Source: Dillenia suffruticosa
Lineage: Eukaryota; Streptophyta; Magnoliopsida; Dilleniales; Dilleniaceae
Assembly: GCA_033439265.1 (NCBI GenBank)
Contig: JAVTVX010000017.1
Span: 7,090,001 to 7,154,000, forward strand
Direction of reading: 5' to 3'
DNA: 64,000 nucleotides
A program made the position numbers and the translations under genes. Below are positions 51,909-63,774 of this stretch, piece after piece. The notes under the pieces are model-generated. The model saw only the letters and a program-made list of their open reading frames with translations. It was not told the DNA's origin and ran no database searches. Numbering within the stretch: position 1 is the stretch's first letter; every line of letters starts with the position of its first letter.

Positions 51909-53218
51909 TCCTGAAATTTTTCAAGGTCTGTGTTCTTGATAAGTTTCATATGCTGATTGGAAGAATATAGGAGAAAATTTTGGCATAGGAAGAAGAGTAC
52001 ATGATTGTGTGTCTATGAGAAAAGCACATATTCTTCTTTTTTAATAAATCATTAATATCTATTAATGACGTAAGATCTGACTAAATTCGATTCGAGTCAG
52101 ATTAAACTCTTATGGAACAAATTTCTCCTGATACCTATTTTATCCAGACCAATATGAGATCTTGTTTAAGAAATATCAGTGCTCAATTACTGGATCAACT
52201 AGGCATCGATAATCAAGTATTCATTGCTTCAAGTATTAGGTATTCCAAGAGTTAATAATATAGTATGAGTTTGCTCGTTTTCTTATGCTTGCTTTTGCGA
52301 TGCAGGATGTTACCCTTTTCTGTGATGGGCTGTGAGATTAGTTGGATGGGTACAAGGCCCAATTTAGATCGTAGATGCATTATGAGGGATCCAAAATAGA
52401 CCAGGTCTTGGGAATTTTTTGCTTAAACCCTGCAAGTTCAACTCGTCCATTTACCATCTCATCTTTTGAAAGAGTTGCCAAGCAAACAAAATAAAGTAGC
52501 AGCAACGGAGACAGAGAAACAAGTAGAATGAAAGAGTTTAAACGTTGTTAGATTCAGAATTAGTTTTCCTATTTGAGGAAAGGGGCATGACCACCCCCCC
52601 CCCCGGGGGGAGAGAGAGAGAGAGAGAGGGAGAGAGTTAAAATCATTCGACTTGTTTGCCATCTTTTGAAAATATTAGTATTATTAGGTACCGAATTCTT
52701 CATGTTGATTTGAACTTTTATTATAAGCGAAACACACATTTTGAAAACCTCAACTGAGAAAAGGATTGTTCTTTAAGGAGACCGGATTCACTCTGGAAAT
52801 TATGTCGCTTGAGTTTTGATCCTATTATAGGCCCACTGCAACTATAATTCCCCTCAACCGATCCTTTCTCTCTCTCTCTAACAAACAAATAATCATTTGA
52901 AATTGAAATACTACTCATTAACCAAATCATTTTTTTTTTTTAATATGGCATCACACATCAACTTTTTAATTTAAAATAAATCTTAAAAAAATAAATAAAA
53001 AGGAAAATCATAGAATAGGAGGGCGGGAAAAGATGAAAGTGCTCCGCAATCATGCATCATCATTGCATTTCAATAGTAAGACCTCGGATATAATTATACA
53101 TTACTCTAGCAAATTACAACACCCCTCCTCTCCTCTCTCCCTCAAAGCCACTTTAGACTCGAATCCCCTGTGGCACATGAGCTCTTTTTTCGGCTAGTCT
53201 CCCACCATTTTTATACAG

Positions 53219-53251
<33 letters not shown>
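51909..53251. other. Spacer with low-complexity tracts
   Basis: No gene is visible. It contains a C10G6 block with a GA run (about 52594-52630) and a CT run (about 53225-53252) that reaches the stop codon of the next gene on the minus strand. Confidence 0.5.
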
Positions 53252-53254
<3 letters not shown>

Positions 53255-53358
53255 GAGACCTACTAAAACAACGCACCACAAAGTCATTAGAGCTGCAACA
53301 AAGCCCACCAACACCTGCGTAGGACAATTCAAACAAAAAAAAACCCAAAGCAAATTAA

Positions 53359-53394
<36 letters not shown>

Positions 53395-54231
53395 CAAATT
53401 CGGTACCTGTGAAGGATGATCAGAAGTGGGTACTGGACGAATCGTAGCGGAGTCGACTTCACCGGTGGGGAGAGGCACTGCAGGATTACTGTTAATAAAG
53501 GGCATTCCATTTGTATCCCCTCCTCCTTTGTCTGCTACCAATGGAGGACTAGCACTCGGCGCAATCATCGGCGAATTACTCCGTCCATGGGGCCTAAAAG
53601 GCCAAGGATATGCCGGAGAAGACGAGACTGTGCCTCCAGGAATTGGTTCCGGGGATCTTTCTGGTGGAATTTCCGGCGAGAGAGTTATGGTCTGTTTTAG
53701 GATAGTAACCTTTAAGGCTAGTTTTTGACCGTGTTGGCATGGAATTTTCGAGCCGTTGTTGAAAGAGAAGTAGAAGAAACCAGTGCGTGATGGGTTCCAC
53801 TGGGTATAATGTCCAATGGGAATAAATAGAGGAGTCGTCAATTGAGAGAGAGAAAGAGAGAGGTATAGAGAGAGAGAGAGAGAGAGAGATGCACCGTGAA
53901 TGAAGTGGAGTTGGGTTTGTTGAGGAGAGTCGCTTGAGCGAAGTTGCAGAGATTGAAAGCATTCTTGGTCTGGAAAATGTAGAGATTGTAGTGATACTTG
54001 TGACTGAAAACTGAAGAAAACAAAGAAGTTAAACACAAAATAGCTACTAATAAAACAACCTAAAGTATGAAGACGGTTGCTACTACTTTACTCACTGATC
54101 GAGTCTCCAACATGAACAATGGCGTTCTTCCACTCTGAAACCCCATCAAACTTCATCGTATTTGAGTTACTCTGTTTAAAAAACAGAGCAACAAGAAGAA
54201 GGAGAAGAAGAGAAAACAGAGAATTGAACAT
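53252..54231 (-). CDS. Phytocyanin-like / early nodulin-like (ENODL-type) cell-surface protein
   Basis: Four exons on the minus strand join in frame: 54231-54096, 54010-53895, 53799-53407 and 53314-53252. They total 708 nt, giving 235 residues. A signal peptide (MFNSLFSLLLLLLVALFF) is followed by a plastocyanin-like domain. Visible landmarks are VHVGDSIIFSHKYHYNLYIF, FNLCNFAQATLL, SRTGFFYFSF and CQHGQKLAL. The two Cys fit the phytocyanin disulfide. The usual copper-ligand His after the KYHY stretch appears replaced, as in ENODL proteins, so copper binding is doubtful. Next come a long Pro/Ser-rich arabinogalactan-like linker and a hydrophobic C-terminus (VLVGFVAALMTLWCVVLVGL), probably a GPI-anchor signal or membrane span. 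The ATG at 54231 is preferred because the upstream open frame begins with TTG. GA/CT microsatellites sit in introns 2 and 3. Likely an apoplastic or plasma-membrane protein of unknown role. Confidence 0.88.
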
Positions 54232-55155
54232 TGTGGAGAACTCAAAATGTTGTGTTACTTTTTCCCGTCTGAGCAAAAAGATAAAATAGAAGCATTTAAG
54301 CTAAGTGGGGTTTGAGAGGGGGAGAGAGAGTGTGTGTGTGTGTGTGTTTCAGGTGTGATTGGCTTTTTCAGGGGAAGGGCTTGAATGGATGACAGAGAGA
54401 CATAGACATTGATGCTGGAGCTTTGTGGGATTCAAATTTCTATACTCCTTTCAATTTAAATATATTTTTTTTCATTTTTTTACTGCAAAAGTTGGAATGA
54501 TTTCGTCTTTAGGGAAACTTTTTCTGTAAAAATAATTTTTGGGAGTAATAAAAATTTGGGGGTTGGGGAAGTGGGTGAGGGAAACGATGATGGGATTATT
54601 ATTCTAAAATGATTACTTATGTGATTATTACTATCATTTTTCAACTCTCTGTGAATCTTTTGTAAGCAGAGAAGAGTGGGGAATCCCATTTTTAAAACTT
54701 TCTAACTTTTCTTTATAGGTTAGGCTCTCTTTAACTTTGTTAATTTTTAAATTAACTTTATATGCACTCAGTGGATTCTCTATCGATTTTTATGTTAGCC
54801 TAGAGCCATCGAAGACAAAGTAGAAACAATTTGATAAACAGGGTCTGGAATTTTAAATCTTTAGAAGAAAAGTAAAAAAGCAATTATATTTTTGTTACAA
54901 GAAAGTTATCCGATATGCTTAAAAAAAATATAATGATATGATATTATTATCTCTTAATTAAATTATTGGGTTTGAATTTTTATATGATAAAAACAGATAT
55001 CGAAAGAGTTTTGTTATTTAAGAGTTTAATTTTGATTCAAATCAAATTTAATCAGATTCAATATAATTATTAGATATCAATGATTAAAAATAAATAAAAG
55101 CAAAAAATAGTTGTAGTGTCTTATGTTACAAGTGCTTCTATCATTGCTAGCAAAG
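54232..55155. other. Upstream region of the phytocyanin-like gene
   Basis: Contains a short GT run at about 54329-54348 and AT-rich sequence up to the hAT element. No gene is seen. Confidence 0.5.
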
Positions 55156-55597
55156 GTGAAGGGTAGGGCTGTTATGACACTCGGGTAGTGTCACAGGTAC
55201 CCGTGACACTACCCGGTCAAGGCTCGAGCTCGAGCACGAGCCCGGTATTTGTGTCTCGAGCTCGAGCTCGAGCCCAAATAGTGTTGAGCCCGAAGGCTCG
55301 TCGGGCTACCCGACATTTATGAAATTACATAAATGCCCTGCTTGTTATGCTTTGATTTGTAAAACTTTGAAGGACAGAATGGTAATTTCGCTTTCATTTC
55401 TCATTTCTCCTTCGTCCGTTCCTTTCTCATTCCTCTCGATCTCTCAAACCAAAAAGCTTTCTCCTCTCGCGGCGGTGACCTAACCTAGCAGAGCAGCGCC
55501 GCACAGCTATCGCCTCCCGCGACCATCTCGTTTCTCATTCTTCTTGTGTCGTCCATCGCTGCAAGGGTTTTGCGCTCTCTCCTCTCGATTGAAAGGT

Positions 55598-55636
<39 letters not shown>

Positions 55637-56859
55637 AGGGTTTTTACGAGATTAGGGCTTTTGTGATTTTGTTACTTCTCTCTTAGAGTTTTGATGATTT
55701 CTTTAATGATTTGTTCTTCTCTCACCGTGATGTAGCTTTCAAGTCTTCAATAAAGATCAGTGAAGTGCGATTGTTCTTCTTCGATGTCGCCATCGCCAGT
55801 CGCCACTGCAACAGAAGGTAAACTCTCTCTCTCTCTCTCTCAGTTACTTAGTCTAGATTTTAAATTCTTAGTCTAGGTAAACTTTGTCTAGGGTTTCTGA
55901 AAATCATCGAGTGGTGAAAGCTAGGGATTTTTGAAATGGGGGAGCAGAGTAGCAGATGAAACTGGGATGTGCTAGGTTTTGAGCCGGGAAAGTCAGTCGA
56001 GAGAAAGGTACTTGCTCTAACATCTGCGGTTATATTAAACACTACATTGCCCTATTTAGGCATGATTTACTCTATGTGGTATAATTCAATTAGGGTACTG
56101 TTTTTTGTCTGAGGTATGATTTGTATGCTATTGGCCATGTTTATACTTTATTCAGATTTCATATGCAATATAGATAAAATAGCTAGAAAAGCCTAGGCCG
56201 AGGCCCTTCTTCTTTTTCCCTTATTGATACCCCTATAAGCCTGGTCCATCCCCGTCCTGACCCATGCTTAAGTTTTTCCACAACTTGTGGCTGTGTCATA
56301 CCCCATTTTGTGGCTGTGATGAAACAAGTTCAACGAAATTAGGAAGGAGAGGGATTGCAGTGTGGTGACTAATGGTAGGAGTAGGACAAGTTTCAATTAA
56401 ACTTGTTCCAAGTCAATAATAGTTGTTCTTTCATCCTTCTTAACAGTGTAAGCAAGGGTTTCTTGTTGGGTTTATGTGTGGGGCAGTTTACAAGTGTTCT
56501 GATTATTAAAATATTGAACTTTAGTATATTTTTTGTAACTGAAAAGGCGGTACCTTGTTGCTTCTTTCGTTGCTTTTCATTATTGATAATGAGAAAAACT
56601 ACCTTTCAATTGGATGGTGGGGGACGATGTATATATGTTTGTATGTATTTATATATATATTTTTATAGAAAAAGAAAAATGTATTAGATGAAGGAGAGCA
56701 TATTTTTTTAAAGGTTGGAAGACGTACCGGTTGTTGTTTGTTATTCCATCATAAGAATTCTGCTAGTTCTCTATATATTTTCATTGTCATTGTGTTCAAG
56801 GAAATGGATGTTTCATATGGTTTTGTTGATGCTGCTGCTTGATAATTGTTTCTAATTGT

Positions 56860-56896
56860 TTCATTGTCATTGTCATTGTCATTGTCATTGTCATTA
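56860..56896. repeat. (TCATTG)n hexanucleotide repeat
   Basis: Six consecutive copies of a cattgt-type unit inside the hAT element, just upstream of the transposase fragment. Confidence 0.9.
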
Positions 56897-56965
56897 GATT
56901 GTATAGCGGGATTGAACTTCTGTATTATTGTTCTGATGTGTTACAATTTCTAGAATTTGGATTAA

Positions 56966-57298
56966 TTGTTTAAATCCGTGAAAACTCTAGAAGTAGAATT
57001 AGATGATTATTTGGCCAAACCTCCTGAAACAAAATCGGATAAGGATGAGAGCTTGGAGTGGTGGAAGGTCAATAGGATTACTTACAAAGTTTTATCTCAG
57101 ATGGCTCGAGACATACTAGCCATTCCTCTTAGCACAGTAGCATCGGAGGCTGCATTTAGTGCAGGAACGCGGGTGATAGACACATATCGTGGTTCTTTGA
57201 CTCCAGAAACGATTCAGGCGCTCATGTGCGGAGGAGATTGGCTACGAAAATCTTATGGGATTAAAAAGAAGACAAAAGTAAGTATTTATTTTTTTTAA
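56966..57298 (+). pseudogene. hAT transposase C-terminal dimerisation fragment
   Basis: The frame encodes LEVELDDYLAKPP, then ESLEWWKVNRITYKVLSQMARDILAIPLSTVASEAAFSAGTRVIDTYRGSLTPETIQALMCGGDWLR in continuous register (quoted in parts: WWKVN, ARDILAIPLSTVASEAAFS, RGSLTPETIQALMC, DWL). This is the conserved hAT C-terminal dimerisation domain of plant Ac/RICESLEEPER-like transposases. A donor-like gtaagt follows at about 57277, and a further small exon may start after the tgcag at about 57409. No upstream BED zinc finger or DDE residues were found, so it cannot be a complete transposase; true exon borders are uncertain. Confidence 0.88.
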
Positions 57299-58327
57299 AC
57301 AATTAATATATATTTTGCTTATATATATTGTGTTAAATATTTGTTAAACAATTTCATTATGTTAAATTATATATATATGTTGCTAATATATTGATTTTGT
57401 TATATGCAGCAAGATATCGTGGTGAAGGAAATTCCACTTGTACGTCCAACAAAAAGTAAGTAAATAATCGTATCAACATTTTTATTTTTATTGTTGGTAT
57501 AATTTTATTTCATAACACTTATGACTTGTGTAGATTGAGTTATTGAGTGTTGCTGTTACTGTTGGGAAAGATTTATTTTCCGAATGTTGCTGTTGGTGAG
57601 TGTTGGAGGATGCTGTTGGTTTGTTGTTGGAGGATGTTGATGTTGCAGTTAGGATTTGGCATACTTTTATTCGAAATGACTGTTATAAATGTAATATGTA
57701 ATTAGTTTTGATTTGTATGGTTGGAAACTTATGTGGTTGGATTTATTCGGTAATTGTTATAGATTTTATTTAATTTTTGTATGGTTGCAAACAAGATTAT
57801 GATTGTATTCAATTAGGATTTGTATTTTATTTAATTTTATAAGCAGGTTTGGATTTGGAATGTTCAAAAAACAGGGGAGACTCTGTCAGTTTTGAAATTA
57901 TGAATTTATGCAATTATGAACTTAGGCAAAATTTTGTCCATTTACATCGAACTTCAATTTGCCCAACAGAGAACCAAAATTTGAAGCACAATCTATCAAT
58001 CTCGAGCTCAGGTAATCCCGGGTTCGAGCTCGGGTTCGGGTTTTGGCGTCATCTCGGGCTCGAGCTCGGGTATCATGTCGAGCTCGGTCTCGGGTTCGGG
58101 TATCATGTCGAGCTCGGTCTCGGGCTCGGGCTTATTCAGATCTCAACAAGCTCGTGACACTCGAGCTCGAGCTCCTCGATAACACTTCGAGTCGAGTTCG
58201 AGCTCTAGAATTATAAGCTCGACGAGCTCGAGCTCGAGCTCGAGCTCACCTATACTACATCGAGCTCGAGCTCGGGTATTGTGATACCCGAGCTCGACCC
58301 GGGTGTCATAACAGCCCTAGTGAAGGG

Positions 58328-60730
58328 CGGCATGCTTCCAAAATTAAAAAAAAATAAATTAATATTATATGATTTAAAAGATTATAGTTATAAATGTTAT
58401 TTGCCTCCTAAAAAAATAAATAAATTAATATTATATGATTTAAAAATTATTTAACAATATTATAATAGACTTTGAAGATAAATTCTTTGAAAAAAAAAAA
58501 AGTAGTACACAGTTTTACTTTAGGTCCATTGTTTCAAAATAGCATGAGAAAATGAAAGATGGGCTACAATCTCCGATGAAAATTAATATAATCACAAACG
58601 ATTTCATTTTTTTTTAATGATTTTTATTTGCAAGCTTTTATATTTTTTAACAATTTTTTTTATTTAGTTGAAATTATTACAAATAGGATTGAATAAAATA
58701 AAAGCAAATTAATCAAAATTAACACAAATTTTCTAAATACGGTTGGTGGTCTTTTTTATGGAATTCATTTTGGTAAGTTTGGAATGGTACACAAGGCATA
58801 ATGGCTTAAGCACGAGATAGAAAATTTCATGTTTAATTTGTGGAGTTGAAAACAAAATAAAAAAATTTTTAACTCAGAAAAAAATGAGTCAAATTTATAT
58901 ATCTCTTTTTATGACGACGCGGATAATACACGATGAAAATTGAACATATATATATATAACTTAGTTTATGAAACCCATCAAACGTTATTGTCTACATTAG
59001 ATTAATTCAAACAAATTTATGCTTATAATAATATTTGTATTGGTTATCTTAGAGGACTCTCAAATAGCCATAGAAAACAAAACAAAGTCTTTTGACTTTG
59101 AAAATAAAATAATAAGTATCAAGAACTTGAGAAGATGCTGTATTCCTCAAAGGGCTCCAAACATTCTTGGACATTTTCAAGAGGGAAATATTAATTTTGT
59201 AAAAGGTGCATAGAAAGATGCCACGGGACGGGCACAGCGGGTAGACTTAAAAAGAGGTGTGTTTGATTTGATTACGTCTACATTTCATCCGAGTTTAGCT
59301 TTTCTTATATATGAAAAAAAAAATATTAAAAGATCTGCTCCCAAAATAAATCTTTAACATCGATCCAAATTAATCAAAATAAAACTCTAAATACCGGGGA
59401 ATGCATCTCACGTTAATCCATATTGCTGGGTTCCATGTCGTGGGCCTATCTTCATCGGCACCAAAAGGTCAAAAAAGAAGAGCAGCAAAGCACAACACCC
59501 CCCCGGAAAAAAAACCATCTGAAATTGGAATTGCTCCGAGAAAGGTTCACTTTGGTTTAAGGAAAATAACAAAGGAAATTAAGATTTTATTTTATTTTTT
59601 TTGGTAGTAGAAATTAGTTCTATGGTCCTTGCTACTGATTCGATAAATTCAATTAGTTCTATTTTATTTTACTCAATCATATTTTTTAGTTAAATTATTT
59701 TCTTATTTTAAAAATAAAAATATCATGGTTATTGTATCAATAATTCTTTTTAATCGTATACCAAATAAAATCTCAATTATCTGTGATATCAATTTTCACA
59801 ATAAAGCTATTGCATCGAAATAAATATACAAAGAAATGAAAAAATCGTCTCCATATTGTTAGTATTAACTAAGTAAATTGATAAAAACCCCTAATAATAG
59901 ACTTCAAATCAAATCTTTTAGGACATCATACGCTTAAGAACCTTGTTCAATACATAGAGATTACCTTGAAAAGCATGATTGCTGTTGCAAAACAATGTAC
60001 CGCTTAGAAGATCCAATAAACAATGTACCGCTTAAAAAGACAATTTGGTAAACCAATGAGATTTCCCTTTTCTTTTTGCTTATCAAATGATCAAAGCAAG
60101 CCGCAACAATAATTCTTCCCTATTTAGGCATTACCATAAAATGAAGCCCGAGTAGAAAACATACATTTCAAACCAAAATCTCATCACCAGAGAGTAACTA
60201 ATATCCCATGGGGCTGATATCTGATCCATGCATATACCAAAGTAGCTCAAAACAAACAGGAAAGGGTTCTAATCATGCGCAATATAATACCTTGTTATTT
60301 ATATGGCATATCAATCCACAGGGGGGTAAATACAGCCTCAACCCATAAACTGTCATAATAATCTGCACTAATAACTGATAGATACCAACACTATTTTCTA
60401 AATACCTGTCATCATAAATTAAACTAAATTTCCAAAAAATAAAATGAGGTTTTTCTGTCTCCCCTTACATTGGCAAATAGGGGAAACTACTTGTATTGCG
60501 ACGCGTGCTAATTACATCAAAGAGCTAGGCATTTCTCTGTTGTCGATGGCTTTGAGGAAGAGTCCTATCTTTAACTACAGAAGAACTTCTCATGGTGATC
60601 GGTCGTTCTGAGTGTCCAAACACCCAATTGCTGTAGCATCACAAGCTTCTAGAATTTTCTTTTGTCATCCTTTAATGAAGAAGAAGGGTATCATTTCTCG
60701 CCTTAGCACCTCAACCACAGAGAAATCTCT
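58328..60730. other. Intergenic plus probable 3' UTR of the bZIP gene
   Basis: A short AT-rich segment (aaataaattaatattatatg and following bases) is duplicated at about 58352-58380 and 58413-58442. The part nearest 60730 is likely the 3' UTR of the minus-strand bZIP gene. No other gene is visible. Confidence 0.5.
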
Positions 60731-63700
60731 CTACCACTGCAGTGAACGAACTCGTCGAAGAGTTCGTGGTGGTCTTCTCTTCTCCAGAACAGGGACCACT
60801 TTTTCCATGAGCTGCATTTGAGACCAATTCCAACAATGACTTAGTTGTAAACAGCAAATAAAAGAACGCAAATCGTTTGATCAATAGGTCTCACAAATAA
60901 TTGAAGCATTCAAGTTCAGGATTGTACACAGAAACCGATACTATTCCACTGATGGAACAGTAGATAGGTTCTGTACCTCCCATCGATTAAAACAGAAAAA
61001 GGGTCTTTCATATTTCTCTTCAAAAAGACGAAAAATGGCATGAAGTAGATTGTTAGGTCAGGTTCATAACGGTATGAAATATGGCTGATCATTAGTTTTT
61101 ATACAGACAACTCACAATAGTCCAGATACCTTATGTTTTCTTCCCTGAGGGTGGAAGCATTTCATATACTCCATAGCTCTGGCAAAAACTCTTTCATATT
61201 CTTCATAATTTTTGTAAAAATTCTAGCATTTCATACTCGCCAACATCATTAACCAAATAGTTCATTAACTAGAGAACAATAGATATCAGTCAAAGGGAAA
61301 AATGGAAGAATTTAATGGAAAGATGGTCACAAAGTCTAGTGAAAAGGACATACGGAAATAATTCTAGGGGTAAATGTCCTGCTCTTGAAAGTTGGCAGAG
61401 ATAAAAATGAAAACCAAAATTCATTTTCTCAAGTGAATGCTTGTCAGAAACAACTACATGCAAACCAGGTAATTCTTTAATATCCTAACACCTCGACAGT
61501 CTTGTCATGGTAGACATGGAAAAAATGTTGAATAAAATGGATGCTGAAAGTGTTTCATATTATAAATCATATAACTAACACCCAACCCAGCAGAATGACC
61601 CTTAACTTGTATACTACAACTTCCACTTGCTAAAAGCTTAAAAATTAAGGGAATTTTGAGCTTCAATATCCACAGCCAATAGACTTAAGATCTAATCAAA
61701 TATAACATCAAAACACATGGAGGAAACAGAAAAGGCTATAACCCAAAAAGCATCATACCTGCTTATACCTCTCCTTAGCACGCTGTTCCTGCCAATAATA
61801 TTCCAATGTTAGTTCAACTTGGCACAGAAGGACAAAGAACTAGATCAAAGTGAAAAATTACCAACATTGATACAAGAAAGCATTTATTCAAACAGAAAGA
61901 GGCAAACTAGGGAGGAAAAACATACCATCAAATACATAAATGAAGACAGCATGCAGGAGTTACATATCACAAAAAAGTAAAGTCTGGTTGGAAGCATGCA
62001 ACAAAAGTGCCATCCACCAATAGTATTAGATTTTATGACAGCAAAGCTTCTTTATGTTGCACAAACTTGCATCATATTAATGTTCAGATGCCAAATTTCT
62101 TAGTGAAAACGATGGACACAGAAACTTGTTCAATGGATACAGACTACCCAATTTTACGATAGCAGTCATAAAAGAAGAGCATTGCATGATAATAAAAATC
62201 CATAATTTTAAAGGCCAGGCGCTTGAATGTTCACGATGGAGAAAGCATGGTTACAGAAATTACAATCAGTGGCAAGAGATGCACCCTTTCAGGTCAATAA
62301 TATCAAAATCCTACCTCAACTAGATGCAATAACTCAATGATTACACGTAATGCCGGCCAACTATCTAATCTATGAGATCTAGAATCTATCATAAGTAGAG
62401 GTACCCTTTCAGGTCAATAATATCAAAATCCTACCTCAACTACTTATGATAGATGCTCCAAATGCCAGTAGGCAGTTTCTTCCTTTGAGTCATTTTTTCG
62501 ATTTTGTTACTACTTATCAGCACCATACACATATGCATATGCCAAGTTTAAGTTAAATAAGCAACAAACTATTGTGTTTGGGTCCTCCCCCAATTACAAT
62601 AAACAACAACTGTAATGAGAGAAGCCCATCAACATTGGGCTCCATCAAACTTTGGCATTAAGTTCCATCTTCTTTACAATAGTGATAAACGAAATCACAA
62701 AAAATACTCAAGATGAAATACCATGGTATATGCTTTTTGCGGATGATATAGTATTGGTTGATGAAACTAGAGAGGGTATTAATACTAAATTAGAGTTATA
62801 AAGGGTCACACTGGAATCCAGAAAATTTAGATTGAGTTGATCGAAAACTAAGTATATAAGTTGTAAATTTAACGCTAGTCATCAGAATGATGAAGAAAAT
62901 ATTAGGTTAGATGGACAAAAGGTACCAAAAAGTGAACAATTTAGATATTTTGGTTTCATCATTCAAAATGATGACAATATAGATGGGAATGTGAACCATA
63001 AGATTCAAATGGGTTGGATGAAATGGAGAAGGGTATCGAGAATTTTTTGCGATCATACGATACCACTGCATTTGAAGGAAAATTTTTATAGAACCGCGGT
63101 AAGAGCTACACTATTGTATGGTATTGAGTATTAGGCTATTAAGCAGCAACAAGAAAAAAAATTATTATAACAGAAATGACAATATTTAGGTCGATGTGTA
63201 ATAAGACTAGAAGAGATAGAATTAGAAATGAAGAGATTCATAACAAATTGAGAGTTAGCTCAATTGTGGATAAAATACGAGAGTATCATCTGACCTGCTT
63301 TGAGCATGTGCAAAGAAAACTCAAACATGCACTGGTTAAGAGAATCGAGAACTTAAATATATGAGATTTAATAAAGCATAAAGATAAATCGCTGAAAACT
63401 TGAATGCAAATTATCCGTAAAGACATAATAATTAAGAGTTTAGATGAGAAGATGGTTTTGGATAGAAATGATTGGCGTAGAAGAATCCACACAAATTAAA
63501 CCAACATATTCTATATATATTTTTATCATCTCCATATTTGTCTTTCAAATGACCGATTTTAATTGTTATAATTAAAATTCAGATTGTTGTTGTTATTGTA
63601 TCACTATGCGATAAAGCTAAATGCATTAAGTATAGGCAACAGCAGAACAAGAGAAAAAATTAATTAATGCATGCAAACTGCCAGACTTGGTTTTACCCCC

Positions 63701-63741
63701 TAAAAGCTTGAAAACTGAGTAAATATGTTTACATTGAAAGG

Positions 63742-63774
<33 letters not shown>

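Larger units (their letters stand above)
55156..58327 (+). mobile_element. hAT transposon, internally reduced, with 8-bp TSD
   Basis: The 8-bp direct repeat gtgaaggg at 55156-55163 and 58320-58327 brackets a 3156-bp element (55164-58319). Its ends are inverted repeats: tagggctgttatgacac followed by t/c and cgggt. Just inside each end is a strong hairpin (55182-55194/55203-55215 and 58266-58279/58284-58297). Arrays of CTCGAG/GAGCTC motifs lie at about 55224-55310 and 58000-58290. A GC- and CT-rich leader (55430-55830) includes a possible first exon at 55784-55817. Only the C-terminal hAT dimerisation part of a transposase is visible (56966-57298). At 3.2 kb, with the BED and catalytic parts not found, it is probably a deletion derivative moved in trans. 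The perfect TSD suggests a recent insertion. Confidence 0.94.

Noticed and set aside
53416-53728. Plus-strand frames of about 95-100 codons
   Set aside because: They are the antisense shadow of exon 3 of the phytocyanin-like gene, whose splicing and domain content are convincing on the minus strand.
57849-58157. 102-codon frame with Gly/Leu repeats (ELGLGFGYHVELGLG)
   Set aside because: It is a read-through of the CTCGGG/GAGCTC subterminal array of the hAT element.
60612-60821. 69-codon plus-strand frame
   Set aside because: It overlaps the minus-strand terminal bZIP exon, which has a clean acceptor and the recognisable LRRVRSLQW end.
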